36,179 nucleotides of DNA from an uncultured Lachnospiraceae bacterium (GCA_910586095.1 CAJUHQ010000017.1:1-36179), one strand, 5' to 3'; shown: positions 1 to 8,556, numbered from the stretch's first letter. A program made the numbers and translations. Notes: generated by a model not told the origin, from the sequence alone.

Positions 1-347
1 GTATAATAAATCAAGAAAAAGGCAATACCATTTTGTTTGTCAAAATCCCGCATAAATTGGACTTGATGTGGGTGAATATTTTGCAGCTTAAATGTATCAA
101 AAGCACACTCTTTTGCGTCAAAGCACACAGGGATTCCCTGAACAGCGCCGATATAATCGACTGTACTTTTCTGGTCAAAATATGCCAATGTGATATGTCT
201 GCTTTCTTTATCAATCGTAATTGGCGTAATTGGGGTTGGTACTTTTTGAATCAGGGCCAACCCGCTTTCGCGATATTTTTCATTGGTCAGGTTTATCATT
301 TCTTCTAATAAGGAGCCGCGAAGCCCTCTTGAGTTCCATGTAGGCAT
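1..347 (-). CDS. recU: Holliday junction resolvase RecU, N-terminal part (cut by window edge)
   Basis: The reverse strand reads from an ATG at 347 without a stop to the window edge, giving about 115 residues. It begins MPTWNSRGLRG and continues with ESRHITLAYF, KSTVDYIGA and IPVCFDAKE, the last two carrying acidic residues typical of the PD-(D/E)XK-like RecU active site. RecU is the Firmicutes resolvase that cleaves Holliday junctions during recombinational repair and chromosome segregation. An AGAGGAGGA ribosome-binding site at 352-360 fixes the start and overlaps the stop of the upstream pseudouridine synthase gene, so the two are probably cotranscribed. The C-terminal part lies outside the window. 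Open plus-strand frames across this stretch are antisense shadows. Confidence 0.93.
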   Translation of the reverse strand, partial: MPTWNSRGLRGSLLEEMINLTNEKYRESGLALIQKVPTPITPITIDKESRHITLAYFDQKSTVDYIGAVQGIPVCFDAKECAFDTFKLQNIHPHQVQFMRDFDKQNGIAFFLIYY

Positions 348-358
348 ACAGTCCTCCT

Positions 359-1387
359 CTACGATGTCTTTAATAGTGCAGTGAACAAATCTGGAAGCCC
401 GCAATCAAGTACACGATTGGAAAGACAGGCTAGACTAGAGATAGGTGTAGGAGGAAAAATCAATTTATGAGCATGCAAAAGCTGGCTTGTTACTCCTGTA
501 TGAATATAGCATTTATTTATGGCACTGTCACCATATTTATTGTCACCTATGATGGGATGTCCCATTGCTGCTAAATGTGCGCGGATTTGATGTGTTTTTC
601 CTGTATAGAGTTGGACTTCTAACAAAGTGACATTATTGGCTGTCTTAACTGTTCGGAATAAAGTATCAATATAAGAAATTTTTGGTTTTAGTACAGCAGG
701 TACATCTTTTTCACAAGTAAATACAGTGACCTTATTTTTGGATTGATCTTTGTACAAATATCCAGTAATACGTTCATTGAGAAAGGCTACTCCTGCCACA
801 ATACAATAATAATATTTTTCTAAAGTTTTTTCTTTGATAATATGACTTAAATATTGACTGCCTAAAAGAGATTTGCCACAAGCTACCATACCAGAAGTAT
901 TGCGGTCGAGGCGATTGCATACAGAGGGTTTAAAGGTAGAAAGAACTTCAGGAGTGATCGCTTTTGTTGAAAGAAGATAACCAATCAACCATTCATTTAA
1001 GCTAAGATCATCTGGCGTGGCTTTTTGAGATAGAAGTCCAGAAGGTTTGTTAGCCACAAGAATATTGGCATCTTCATACAAGATTTGTATAGGGCTAAAG
1101 ATGTTGTACGCGCGATAATAAGGATCTGTGTCGATAGGCGAAATTTTGGTAGAAGATGTTAAAGCTTCGGCTCCAAATTTCTGTAAAGTATCGTCTGCTA
1201 AGAAAAATCGAACTTCATCAAAAATCATCAGAATTTCTTTTCCGTCCGCTTTTTTTCCATTTAAGACAATATTTTTCTTGCGTAACATTTTGTAAATAAA
1301 GCTGTCTGGGGCATTTTTTAATAATTTTTTTAAATATTTATCAAATCGTTGCCCCGCTTCATTGGAGGTAATCTTCACTGAAATCAT
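359..1387 (-). CDS. RluA/RluC-family pseudouridine synthase
   Basis: This is a 342-residue RNA pseudouridine synthase of the RluA superfamily. It has an N-terminal S4 RNA-binding domain (about residues 1-70, including AGQRFDKYL) and a catalytic domain with the NRLDRNTSG motif, whose second Asp position matches the family nucleophile. TGKTHQIRAHLA, GHPIIGDNKYG and LLHAHKL follow, as in RluC/RluD. The frame extends upstream to a TTG at 1456, but the protein homology starts at the ATG at 1387. That ATG lies 10 bases after the stop of the preceding gene and has no good Shine-Dalgarno sequence, so translational coupling is likely. The family modifies uridines in 23S rRNA; the target site cannot be told from sequence alone. 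Confidence 0.88.
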   Translation of the reverse strand: MISVKITSNEAGQRFDKYLKKLLKNAPDSFIYKMLRKKNIVLNGKKADGKEILMIFDEVRFFLADDTLQKFGAEALTSSTKISPIDTDPYYRAYNIFSPIQILYEDANILVANKPSGLLSQKATPDDLSLNEWLIGYLLSTKAITPEVLSTFKPSVCNRLDRNTSGMVACGKSLLGSQYLSHIIKEKTLEKYYYCIVAGVAFLNERITGYLYKDQSKNKVTVFTCEKDVPAVLKPKISYIDTLFRTVKTANNVTLLEVQLYTGKTHQIRAHLAAMGHPIIGDNKYGDSAINKCYIHTGVTSQLLHAHKLIFPPTPISSLACLSNRVLDCGLPDLFTALLKTS

Positions 1388-1397
1388 GTTTATGTTT

Positions 1398-1970
1398 TTA
1401 AAGGGAGATATCACATAAAAGTGACAAGATTTCTCCCTCTTTCTTTCCCTTCTCAATTTCTTGGAGTTGCTCTAATCGATCCATGAATTTCTTTTGTTCT
1501 GTATTGCGAAATAGTTTTACTGTAATATTTTTAAGACTATTTTGTTTTAAAAGATCTTTGATGTGCTCTTCACAGGCAGAAATGTTACAATTTTGAAATT
1601 CTGTATATCCAATTAAGTGATTGCCACGCACTGCAAAACAGTTTACTGCAAAATTAAGCTTATACGAAGTAAGATACATACTATAAATGACAGATACTGA
1701 GCCAGCCTTAGAAGAGATATCCTGATATATTTTGTCGCTAAATACAGGAATTCGCATATACATAATCACAGACACAAGACTTTTGCTTGATGGCAGCAAT
1801 CCAAGAACTGCGACAATAGTTAGCAAGTTTTCTTTCTTGCCAGTTGAGAAATACCCCAACAAAAATATAGCAATAGATAATAGAAAATAGATAACAGTTC
1901 TTAAAATGACAACGTTTCTTTCATAAATGGGATATCCAAAAGTTCCTTTGTTCAGCTTTTGCCGAATCAT
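1398..1970 (-). CDS. Conserved hypothetical membrane protein, 190 aa
   Basis: I do not recognise a named family. The protein has a short charged N-terminus, then two hydrophobic stretches (about residues 23-41, VILRTVIYFLLSIAIFLLG, and about 48-70) that look like a membrane hairpin. A soluble C-terminal domain of about 115 residues follows, ending in a charged helix rich in Glu and Lys. Positive residues at the N-terminus suggest both ends are cytoplasmic. A clear GAGGAGAG ribosome-binding site precedes the ATG at 1970. It sits directly upstream of the RluA-type synthase with a 10-base gap and is probably cotranscribed with it and recU. No function is assigned. Confidence 0.72.
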   Translation of the reverse strand: MIRQKLNKGTFGYPIYERNVVILRTVIYFLLSIAIFLLGYFSTGKKENLLTIVAVLGLLPSSKSLVSVIMYMRIPVFSDKIYQDISSKAGSVSVIYSMYLTSYKLNFAVNCFAVRGNHLIGYTEFQNCNISACEEHIKDLLKQNSLKNITVKLFRNTEQKKFMDRLEQLQEIEKGKKEGEILSLLCDISL

Positions 1971-2073
1971 GCGCTCTCCTCGTTTCTACTTGAATGTATA
2001 ATGCGTTTTTATTAGTGTAGTAGCTATCGAAAACATAAGTCAAATGACTACACAGGTATCCAGATTAAAAATT

Positions 2074-2835
2074 TTATTTTAGATGTGCCATAATATTTAG
2101 AAGAATTTTGTGTGGAAATAATTTTGAGAGTATATGAAATCCCTTTATAATCAATCCATACACAGAATTTTCATGTTTGTGATAGGCATCCAAAATAGCA
2201 CGTCTGACAACTCTGTCTGCGCGTACCATCGTCAATTTCTTGACAGCAAGCACACCACCAGCCTTTTCTGCAATATCAAAAAATGGTGTATTTACAGGTC
2301 CAGGACATACGGCCGTCACATAAATTTCTCTTGGTTTTAGTTCACGTCTCAATGCGCGTGAAAAACTGTATACATAAGATTTTGTGGCAGCATATACTGC
2401 AAAATTTGGTTGTGGCAAAAAAGCAGCGCTAGAGGCAAGCTGAATAATTCGACTATTTTTTTTCATGTATGGAATACACTGATAAGTCATATTAGTTAGT
2501 GCTTTGCAGTTCACATCAATCATTCCTAATTCAGATGAGAGATCAGAGAAAGCAAACTCTCCTAAAATACCATATCCAGCGCAATTGACAAGTAAGCGGA
2601 TGATTGGTTTTTGTGTTGTCAACAAGTGTTGTAGACGACACATATCATTGTCATCTGTGATATCCATATCGAGAACTCTAACCGTATGATTTAGATTCTG
2701 TGCCACTTCTAACATTGCCTGTTTTCGTCTTGCGATAAGCCAAATTTCATCCATTTGATGAAACGCACGATCTAGCTGACGCGCAAATTCTGCACCAAGT
2801 CCAGATGATGCTCCTGTTATAATAATGATATTCAT
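2074..2835 (-). CDS. Short-chain dehydrogenase/reductase (SDR)
   Basis: This is a 253-residue classical SDR oxidoreductase. Visible motifs are the Rossmann nucleotide-binding TGASSGLG near the N-terminus, an acidic DMDIT segment, VNCAGYG (the NAG motif), LASSAA with the catalytic Ser, and YAATK, which is the YxxxK catalytic Tyr/Lys pair. PGPVNTPFF follows, as is typical of the family. The chosen start at 2835 (MNIIIITGASSG) has a GGAGGA ribosome-binding site at 2841-2846; the frame extends further upstream without support. Arg residues after the first strand (IARRKQ) suggest an NADP preference, which is an inference. Substrate is unknown. It stands alone between a membrane protein gene and the RsuA-GNAT gene. 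Confidence 0.9.
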   Translation of the reverse strand: MNIIIITGASSGLGAEFARQLDRAFHQMDEIWLIARRKQAMLEVAQNLNHTVRVLDMDITDDNDMCRLQHLLTTQKPIIRLLVNCAGYGILGEFAFSDLSSELGMIDVNCKALTNMTYQCIPYMKKNSRIIQLASSAAFLPQPNFAVYAATKSYVYSFSRALRRELKPREIYVTAVCPGPVNTPFFDIAEKAGGVLAVKKLTMVRADRVVRRAILDAYHKHENSVYGLIIKGFHILSKLFPHKILLNIMAHLK

Positions 2836-2917
2836 ACAAATCCTCCATACTGCCAATAGTATCATAAACGACATTCGCATTGGCAAATTTAATACATTCT
2901 CTCAAATAAAGTGAAAT

Positions 2918-4111
2918 TTATGGATACAAAATAAACTTTTGATTGGGATAACCAAACTCTTTAATAAGTTCTGCCTCTTTGAATCCAAACTTTTTATATA
3001 GTTTTCTTGGAGCAATACCCTTTTTGTCATTTTCACGAAATGTTGAAACACAAATACTTTTACTTCTATCCAATTCACTAAGTGCCTTTGTCAAAAGCGC
3101 AGAACCAATACCATGACACCTGTATTCTGGTGATACAGCCAAACAGCAAATCATATTGTGACTCCGTGAAAATAAAAGGACACCTACAATCTCATGATTG
3201 TACTTTATACACAATGCCTGTTTCTTACTCATGAATTCTAACACTGTCTGCGAATGTTCTTCTATGCTCTCTTCTGTCTCTAGTCCTGGAAAATTCCAAC
3301 TTACACGCTTAACTAATTTCATCCATTGTTCAATATCAGAAGGTATTCCAAATAACACATCCATTGTATAATTACTTCTTTTTCGTTCTTGTTGTATAAT
3401 AACAGGATAGTTTTTTAAACAGTCAACTTCTGTGTTGGTGAGTGGTCTGTATGCACCTTTTGGTAAATCTCCAAGAATAAGTGGTCCTATAGAAAGTCTT
3501 TTTAAATAGGAAACGCACCCTTCTATAGCCGCAATCATTCTCTTTACTTGATGGAAGCGTCCTTCTGTAATAGTAAGTTCTACTATATATCCTGTATCAT
3601 GAGTAGAAAGAAGCTTAACACGGGCAGGCAATGTGGGCTTATCATCGCCTATGTCCACGCCTAGTTCTAGTTGTGATAGTTTATCAGAGTTGATAGAACC
3701 AGTACATTCTACATAGTATGTTTTTTCAATATGTTTTTTTGGTGATAGCAGATTGTGACAAAGCATCCCATCATTTGTGAGTAAAAGTAAGCCTTCTGTA
3801 TCCTTGTCTAGTCTTCCTACAGGAAATAAGTCTTTTCTGATAGCTTGTGGAAGTAAATCCATCACAGTTTTATCATGACAATCTTTTGTGGCAGTCACAA
3901 TACCAGCAGGTTTATGAAGAATGTAATAATATAAGGACTGATAGGTAAGCTGTTCTCCTTTGTAAGTGATACAATCATGATCTTTATCCACTTTAAAATT
4001 AGGCATTTTGATGCATATTCCATTTACTGTAATCATTCCATTTTTTATGGCTTCTTTGACACTACTTCGGGAGCCAATCTGTAAATCACAAAGAAATTTG
4101 TCCAGTCTCAT
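2918..4111 (-). CDS. RsuA-family pseudouridine synthase fused to a C-terminal GNAT acetyltransferase
   Basis: This 397-residue protein has two enzymes in one chain. Residues 1-235 form an RsuA/RluB/RluE/RluF-type synthase: an S4 domain (MRLDKFLCDLQIGSRS), the catalytic GRLDKDTEGLL motif with Asp102, and EGRFHQVKRM at about 183-192. After a short basic linker (QERKRSNY), residues about 248-397 form a GNAT N-acetyltransferase fold with the acetyl-CoA loop RCHGIGSAL at 331-339 and a terminal KKFGF motif common in GNATs. The usual RsuA-family length is about 230-250 residues, so the GNAT part is an addition. There is no stop between the halves. Acetylation substrate is unknown. The ribosome-binding site is weak (AAGGATTGG well upstream). 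Confidence 0.85.
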   Translation of the reverse strand: MRLDKFLCDLQIGSRSSVKEAIKNGMITVNGICIKMPNFKVDKDHDCITYKGEQLTYQSLYYYILHKPAGIVTATKDCHDKTVMDLLPQAIRKDLFPVGRLDKDTEGLLLLTNDGMLCHNLLSPKKHIEKTYYVECTGSINSDKLSQLELGVDIGDDKPTLPARVKLLSTHDTGYIVELTITEGRFHQVKRMIAAIEGCVSYLKRLSIGPLILGDLPKGAYRPLTNTEVDCLKNYPVIIQQERKRSNYTMDVLFGIPSDIEQWMKLVKRVSWNFPGLETEESIEEHSQTVLEFMSKKQALCIKYNHEIVGVLLFSRSHNMICCLAVSPEYRCHGIGSALLTKALSELDRSKSICVSTFRENDKKGIAPRKLYKKFGFKEAELIKEFGYPNQKFILYP

Positions 4112-4196
4112 AGTTATTTTCCAATCCTTTATTCAAAAGTAGAATAATCACACAATATTTCAATAAAATGTAATAAGTAATGATTGTGGTGAGTGC

Positions 4197-5159
4197 ATGC
4201 TGTTCAAAACAGTACTATATTTAATTTTGATTATAACCGTTTTAAGTCATCCTGATGCTACTTTTTTGTACGCATATCAAGGACTTTATCAATGGGCGGC
4301 CAAAATGGTTCCCACTCTATTTCCGTTTATGATGATTAGTTCTATTATGGTATATAGTGGCGCCGATAAAGAATTAGGAACAATGCTACGTACATTGTTA
4401 AAAAAATTTTATGGTTTTTCCAGTTATGGATTATATGCCGTTTTTATGGGGTTCTTTTGTGGGTTCCCTATGGGGGCAAAGGTAGTGAGTGAACTGTGTG
4501 GAAACCATAAAATTAGTAAAGAGGAAGCACAAGCACTATTGGCATTTTGCAATAATATTGGTCCTGCATATTTTATGGGAATTATTTTGCCAGTATTGCA
4601 TCAATGCGGTTATTCTAATACCCTACCATTTATTTTTGGTATGTATGGAATACCAGCAATCTATGGAATGTGGATAGGAAAACAATATAAGAACAAAAAA
4701 ATACCTATAAAAAATACATCTACTAACAACGTTCTATCTATTGCAGATAAAAAAGGCAATCAAACAATGTCTCTTACGGCATCACTGAAACAAGCCTGTA
4801 TTGACAATACACAATCATTAATAATATTGGGGGGTTATATCACTTTTACAAACGCCTTTCGAATTTTTTTAGATTTTTTGCCTTGCTCCGAAAACGTTCA
4901 AAAAGTTCTGGCTAGTTTCCTTGAGATTATCAGTGGTGTACAAACCATTTACACAACAACACTGATGCCAAATCAAAAAGTATTTTGGATTATGACAGCA
5001 CTTTGTTTTGGGGGTATATCATGCCTGATGCAAACTAGCAGTTTTTTGGAGAAGGCAGGACTTTCTCTAGCTCATTATTTCAAACACAAATGTATCATTA
5101 CTATGCTATCGGCTGCATATTATTTTTTGCTAACAATGCCCTATTTTAACTTGTGGTAA
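4197..5159 (+). CDS. YlbJ-like nucleoside-recognition (Gate) domain membrane protein
   Basis: This is a 320-residue polytopic membrane protein. It contains the paired motifs of the YlbJ/SpmA/SpmB nucleoside-recognition family: GFFCGFPMGAKVVSEL at about residues 87-102 and ALLAFCNNIGPAYF around 113-126, plus hydrophobic helices throughout and a second half resembling the first. YlbJ is a sporulation integral membrane protein in Bacillus, and here the role is inferred from family membership. The protein is shorter than typical YlbJ (about 400 residues). The start has only a weak GGTGAG a few bases upstream. It is transcribed divergently from the RsuA-GNAT gene and converges on the amidase gene with about 30 bases between stops. 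Confidence 0.75.
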   Translation: MLFKTVLYLILIITVLSHPDATFLYAYQGLYQWAAKMVPTLFPFMMISSIMVYSGADKELGTMLRTLLKKFYGFSSYGLYAVFMGFFCGFPMGAKVVSELCGNHKISKEEAQALLAFCNNIGPAYFMGIILPVLHQCGYSNTLPFIFGMYGIPAIYGMWIGKQYKNKKIPIKNTSTNNVLSIADKKGNQTMSLTASLKQACIDNTQSLIILGGYITFTNAFRIFLDFLPCSENVQKVLASFLEIISGVQTIYTTTLMPNQKVFWIMTALCFGGISCLMQTSSFLEKAGLSLAHYFKHKCIITMLSAAYYFLLTMPYFNLW

Positions 5160-5191
5160 AAGTAACTGTTCAATGATAACAATATACGAAC

Positions 5192-6238
5192 CTACTCCTC
5201 ATTCAAATAAAGAATATTGGAAGTAATGTTTCGATCATACAAATTGTATACTTTAAACATAAGATAAGATTTTTTTCCAAATCCCATATTTAAAGAAACT
5301 GTCATTTTGTCAGAACCCTTTTGCCACGGCTGCAATTCGGACCAAGTAAGTCCATTATCATAAGAGTATGAATAGTACTGAAGAACAGATTCCTCATCAT
5401 GTGAAGTTAATTCTACAGTGGCATATTTACTAGTTTTATCATAGTTAATTAAATGAGCATTAAGATATTCTGGTGCAGTTGTATCATTATACATACGGCT
5501 TGTAGGAACTGGAACCGCCAAAGGCGCATAATCACTATAGTCTGTTTTGCCATCTTTAGAGACTAAACCAAAATATCTGGCTACAGCTTGTGCATCACGT
5601 ACCCCAAATTCCTTAAGTTTTTCTGGTGATTGCATATTGACAACATCATTAATATGATCGACGTGACAGTGTTCTACAATGATAGCAGGAATATTTCTGA
5701 TGGAGCAATGGCGAAGAATACCATAATAATCAGTATCGCTCTTGCCAATCCTAGTCTTGATACCACGATTGAATAGCCCCATCTCCTCAAATTGCTGCAA
5801 AAATTCGTTTCCAATGCTATATCCTTGACTGTATAATGCTCCAGTAGATTGAACCCAGACTTCACTACCATATAGTGCATGAGAAATGGACATATTAAAA
5901 TGCAACGAAAATAGAAAATCTGCATCTACTTTTTCAGCAAATTTGGCGCGCTCTTCTAGTGACATGTCAATATCTTGTGTATGTGTCAGATGTACTTGTA
6001 CATTTTTGTATTTTTCAAGCTCTTCTTTCATATATAATGCAACAGCCATTGTATAATGCTTTTCTGGAATAGGTAGATAATCGGTTCCAAGATTCGAACC
6101 ACCATGCCCAGGATCAATGACAATAACAATTTCGTCTTCAGCAGCAGATACTTTATCAAAGTTTGGTGATGGAAACCACACAGCGATCATTGTAGTACAT
6201 AAAATCAAGCTCCATATCTTTTTGAATCGTTTATTCAT
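5192..6238 (-). CDS. Exported N-acetylmuramoyl-L-alanine amidase (Amidase_3)
   Basis: This is a 348-residue secreted cell-wall hydrolase that cleaves the amide bond between MurNAc and L-Ala. The start at 6238 follows an AGGAGGAGA ribosome-binding site. The N-terminus is a signal peptide (MNKRFKKIWSLILCTTMIAV) with likely cleavage near VSAAE. The Amidase_3 zinc site is complete: His45 in DPGHGG, Glu59 in PEKHY, His113 in SLHFN, and catalytic Glu189 in IIVEHCH. The last 110 or so residues form a beta-rich domain (YSYSYDNGLTWSE) like those seen in wall-associated modules, possibly for substrate or surface binding. It could act in division or in spore cortex or mother-cell lysis; the sequence does not decide. 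Confidence 0.88.
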   Translation of the reverse strand: MNKRFKKIWSLILCTTMIAVWFPSPNFDKVSAAEDEIVIVIDPGHGGSNLGTDYLPIPEKHYTMAVALYMKEELEKYKNVQVHLTHTQDIDMSLEERAKFAEKVDADFLFSLHFNMSISHALYGSEVWVQSTGALYSQGYSIGNEFLQQFEEMGLFNRGIKTRIGKSDTDYYGILRHCSIRNIPAIIVEHCHVDHINDVVNMQSPEKLKEFGVRDAQAVARYFGLVSKDGKTDYSDYAPLAVPVPTSRMYNDTTAPEYLNAHLINYDKTSKYATVELTSHDEESVLQYYSYSYDNGLTWSELQPWQKGSDKMTVSLNMGFGKKSYLMFKVYNLYDRNITSNILYLNEE

Positions 6239-6360
6239 AGTCTCCTCCTTAAATTTTGTTGTACAATCTTTGCAAATTGTAAACAAATTGTTGCTATTTT
6301 ATAAATTTCATGTGTAATGTATCAAACTTTTCGATTCTAGTTGTGTGTTATGAAAACAGA

Positions 6361-6386
6361 AAAAAACCACTTTTATAGATGGTGGT
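6361..6386 (-). terminator. Probable intrinsic terminator for the DivIVA-like gene
   Basis: On the minus strand the sequence reads ACCAC, an 11-base loop, then GTGGT running into six T. It lies about 60 bases after the stop of the DivIVA-like gene. The stem is only five pairs, so this is a modest candidate. Confidence 0.45.
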
Positions 6387-6446
6387 ATCAAAGAAAAGAA
6401 ATTAGTTATACGAACATACAATTTTTTAAGAAACTTGCATAATTTT

Positions 6447-7037
6447 TTAGGATATGGGAGTAACTCCTTTATCTGTTGCAGAATCATCTATAACTTCTTC
6501 TGGTGGAACAAGTTCTGCTCTATTAGCGGTGACAACATTGTCTATTTCCTGTAGATTTCCAACAAGTGCATTGTAGTCTCGTGTTGAGATTTCAATGGAT
6601 TGTTTCAGGATATTTTCAAGATTAGCGAGAATACTATCTGTATATTGCATGGCAGAAGCCTTGACAGCATTAGCTTCCATAGTTGCATTATCCAATATAT
6701 CCTGAGCTTGTTTTGTGGCCATTTCGACAATTTCGTTGGCTTGTGCATAAGCTTGTTGCATAATTTGATGTTCACTGATTAGTTCATTGGTTTGTACGGC
6801 GGCATCATTTAACAGTTCTTGTGCCTTCTGTTTAGCATCATTTAAAATAGCTTCTTTGTTTGAAATAATTTTTTGGTATCGTTTAATCTCCTCTGGTGTT
6901 TTTAAACGCAATTCACGAAGTAAATCATCTATATCTGCCTTGTTTACCATAATGATATCTGTGGAAAAGGCTTTATATTTGCAGTTATCTATAAATTCCT
7001 CTATCTCATCAATCAATTGTTCAATTCTACTGCTCAT
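6447..7037 (-). CDS. DivIVA-like coiled-coil protein
   Basis: This 196-residue protein is mostly helical. The N-terminal 60 residues (IDEIEEFIDN ... MVNKADIDDLLRELRLKTPEEI) resemble the membrane-targeting end of DivIVA-like proteins in Lachnospiraceae. A long Ala/Gln/Glu-rich coiled coil (about 60-150) with repeated AKQKAQELL and ATKQAQDIL patterns follows, then a disordered acidic tail. Database annotation of such proteins as ATPase subunit H comes from the coiled coil and is probably not meaningful. The start at 7037 is preferred: AGAAAGG 13 bases upstream is in register with the 16S tail, whereas the in-frame ATG at 7049 abuts that site. It is preceded by a hairpin leader and is not tightly linked to coaD. 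Confidence 0.72.
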   Translation of the reverse strand: MSSRIEQLIDEIEEFIDNCKYKAFSTDIIMVNKADIDDLLRELRLKTPEEIKRYQKIISNKEAILNDAKQKAQELLNDAAVQTNELISEHQIMQQAYAQANEIVEMATKQAQDILDNATMEANAVKASAMQYTDSILANLENILKQSIEISTRDYNALVGNLQEIDNVVTANRAELVPPEEVIDDSATDKGVTPIS

Positions 7038-7417
7038 ATTAATAACCATGCCTTTCTTTAAATCTGCAAAGTTTGGGGTACAGATTTAATATTGCAATAC
7101 GAACTTCATTCCGAAGGTGAATACCTCACCTATTAAAAATTCAAATGTTTCTTTTTATTCTAATACATTTGTACTAATAGGTACAAGATTAAGTGATCTA
7201 TGTAATAATTGGATTTTCTTAAATTTGTACCTTTTACAGAGTATTTTCAACCAAATTCGTATATTGCTTCTATTTTGTACGACGAACTTAAACAGACAGT
7301 GGCCCTGATAATTGGCGCTGTCTCATTAAGTGTACATACAAATAAAGATGTGATGTATTTTTTCTTCACATAAAATAATATGCCCTTACAGCACAAATTC
7401 CGATTGAAGAAGTTTTT
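7038..7417. other. 380-base intergenic region with hairpins
   Basis: There is no convincing gene here. Three inverted repeats are visible. One is AAATCTG/CAGATTT (7060-7066 with 7081-7087), directly upstream of the DivIVA-like ribosome-binding site. A second is AGGTGA-ATACC-TCACCT (7115-7131). A third is a bulged 9-pair hairpin, GACAGTGGCC with GGCGCTGTC, at 7295-7322. The last could end the coaD transcript, but it has no proper T tract. I could not place a convincing promoter. Confidence 0.6.
7295..7322 (-). terminator. Weak terminator-like hairpin downstream of coaD
   Basis: GACAGTGGCC and GGCGCTGTC pair with one bulged G and one G-T pair around a 9-base loop. It is about 95 bases after the coaD stop, and the minus-strand sequence following it is TGTTT. 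It may be a terminator or simply a structured leader element. Confidence 0.3.
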
Positions 7418-7906
7418 TCAATTATGTTCTTTAAATTTTTCATATACAAGCTCAGCAACAAACTCTGGTACACACTGTGAAATATCTCCATGAAATGAAG
7501 CTATTTCTTTGACACTCGAAGAACTGAGATAGGCATATTCTAGGCTTGTGGTTAAAAATACCGTGTCGAGAGTTCCCTGAGAAAGCTTTCTGTTGGTCTG
7601 AGCAATTTGCAATTCATATTCAAAATCAGTTATGGCACGCAGGCCACGCACAGATATATGAATATCTTGTTGTTTGGCGTAGTCGATCAAAAGACCATTA
7701 AAAGAATCCACAGTTACATTGGACAAGTCTTTTGTCGCTTCCTTTAATATACTAACACGTTCTTGAACAGAAAACAACGCATTCTTAGCCTTATTATCCA
7801 AAACACTAACTGTCAAATGGTCAAACATTTTGGCAGCGCGCTGAATAATATCAAGATGACCAAGCGTCATCGGATCAAAGCTTCCTGGGTAGACCGCTGA
7901 GTTCAT
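7418..7906 (-). CDS. coaD: Pantetheine-phosphate adenylyltransferase
   Basis: This 162-residue enzyme transfers AMP from ATP to 4'-phosphopantetheine, making dephospho-CoA in the penultimate step of CoA synthesis. Motifs are the nucleotidyltransferase YPGSFDPMTLGH with His17, SVRGLRA, and SLEYAYLSSSSVKEIA, the ISSTxVRE-like site. Length and order match CoaD throughout. GGAGGATAATGTGCC precedes the ATG at 7906. It lies 40 bases after rsmD in the same direction, the common rsmD-coaD arrangement of Firmicutes. Confidence 0.97.
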   Translation of the reverse strand: MNSAVYPGSFDPMTLGHLDIIQRAAKMFDHLTVSVLDNKAKNALFSVQERVSILKEATKDLSNVTVDSFNGLLIDYAKQQDIHISVRGLRAITDFEYELQIAQTNRKLSQGTLDTVFLTTSLEYAYLSSSSVKEIASFHGDISQCVPEFVAELVYEKFKEHN

Positions 7907-7946
7907 GGCACATTATCCTCCAACTGTATTTTTGAACAGTTCCTTA

Positions 7947-8495
7947 TTATAGTTTCTTAAGAAAAGCATGCTTATTTGTCTTATAGTATTTTTCTTTTTC
8001 GAGTGCAAATCCAAAATCCGTAGCATAATCAAGAGAAGTCTCAAGAGAAGTCTCTACCACTATTAACGTATCTTGTTTTATATAGGAAGTATTTTGTAGT
8101 ACTTCAAGTACCTTCTTTTCATATCCCTGGTTGTATGGAGGGTCTAAAAAGATGATATCAATAGTATCTTTTATACTGCCTAAGAGTGCTGAAAATACAT
8201 CTTGTTTTATTATTACTGCTCTGTCTGTCAAATGGGTATGTTTTATATTTTCCTCAATACAGGCAATTGCTTTTGGGTTATTCTCCACAAAATATGCTTT
8301 TTGTGCGCCGCGACTTAAGGCTTCAATACCAATGCCGCCGCTTCCAGAGAATAAATCCACAAATACAGCCCCTGGCAAATAAGGCATCAATATATTGAAA
8401 AGGGTCTCTTTTATTCTATCTGTAGTTGGACGTGTGTCCATTCCTGCGGGGGTTTTCAGCAAAAGACGCCTAGCGGTTCCTGCAATTACTCTCAT
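7947..8495 (-). CDS. rsmD: 16S rRNA (guanine966-N2)-methyltransferase RsmD
   Basis: This 182-residue SAM-dependent methyltransferase acts on 16S rRNA during 30S assembly. It starts MRVIAGTARR and carries the SAM-binding DLFSGSGGIGIEAL at 47-60 and the catalytic DPPY at 118-121, as in RsmD. The frame also holds an ATG at 8507, immediately after AGAAAGG. The family N-terminus and ribosome-binding register favour 8495. It is followed 40 bases later by coaD, as expected. Confidence 0.95.
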   Translation of the reverse strand: MRVIAGTARRLLLKTPAGMDTRPTTDRIKETLFNILMPYLPGAVFVDLFSGSGGIGIEALSRGAQKAYFVENNPKAIACIEENIKHTHLTDRAVIIKQDVFSALLGSIKDTIDIIFLDPPYNQGYEKKVLEVLQNTSYIKQDTLIVVETSLETSLDYATDFGFALEKEKYYKTNKHAFLKKL

Positions 8496-8513
8496 GATAA
8501 TTTCCATACCTTT

Positions 8514-8530
8514 CTTATTATAACATATTA
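8514..8530 (-). promoter_or_regulatory. Possible extended -10 promoter for rsmD-coaD
   Basis: On the minus strand TGTTATAAT (TATAAT at 8522-8517) is a perfect extended -10 in the 49-base gap after the topoisomerase A gene. No good -35 is seen, and the transcript would start close to the ribosome-binding site. Confidence 0.3.
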
Positions 8531-8556
8531 TGATATAACATGAATATTTTTTTTCA

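Noticed and set aside
33..308. Open plus-strand frame of 91 codons, and an overlapping minus-strand frame at 11-214
   Set aside because: Both overlap the recU reading frame, which has clear family motifs and a ribosome-binding site.
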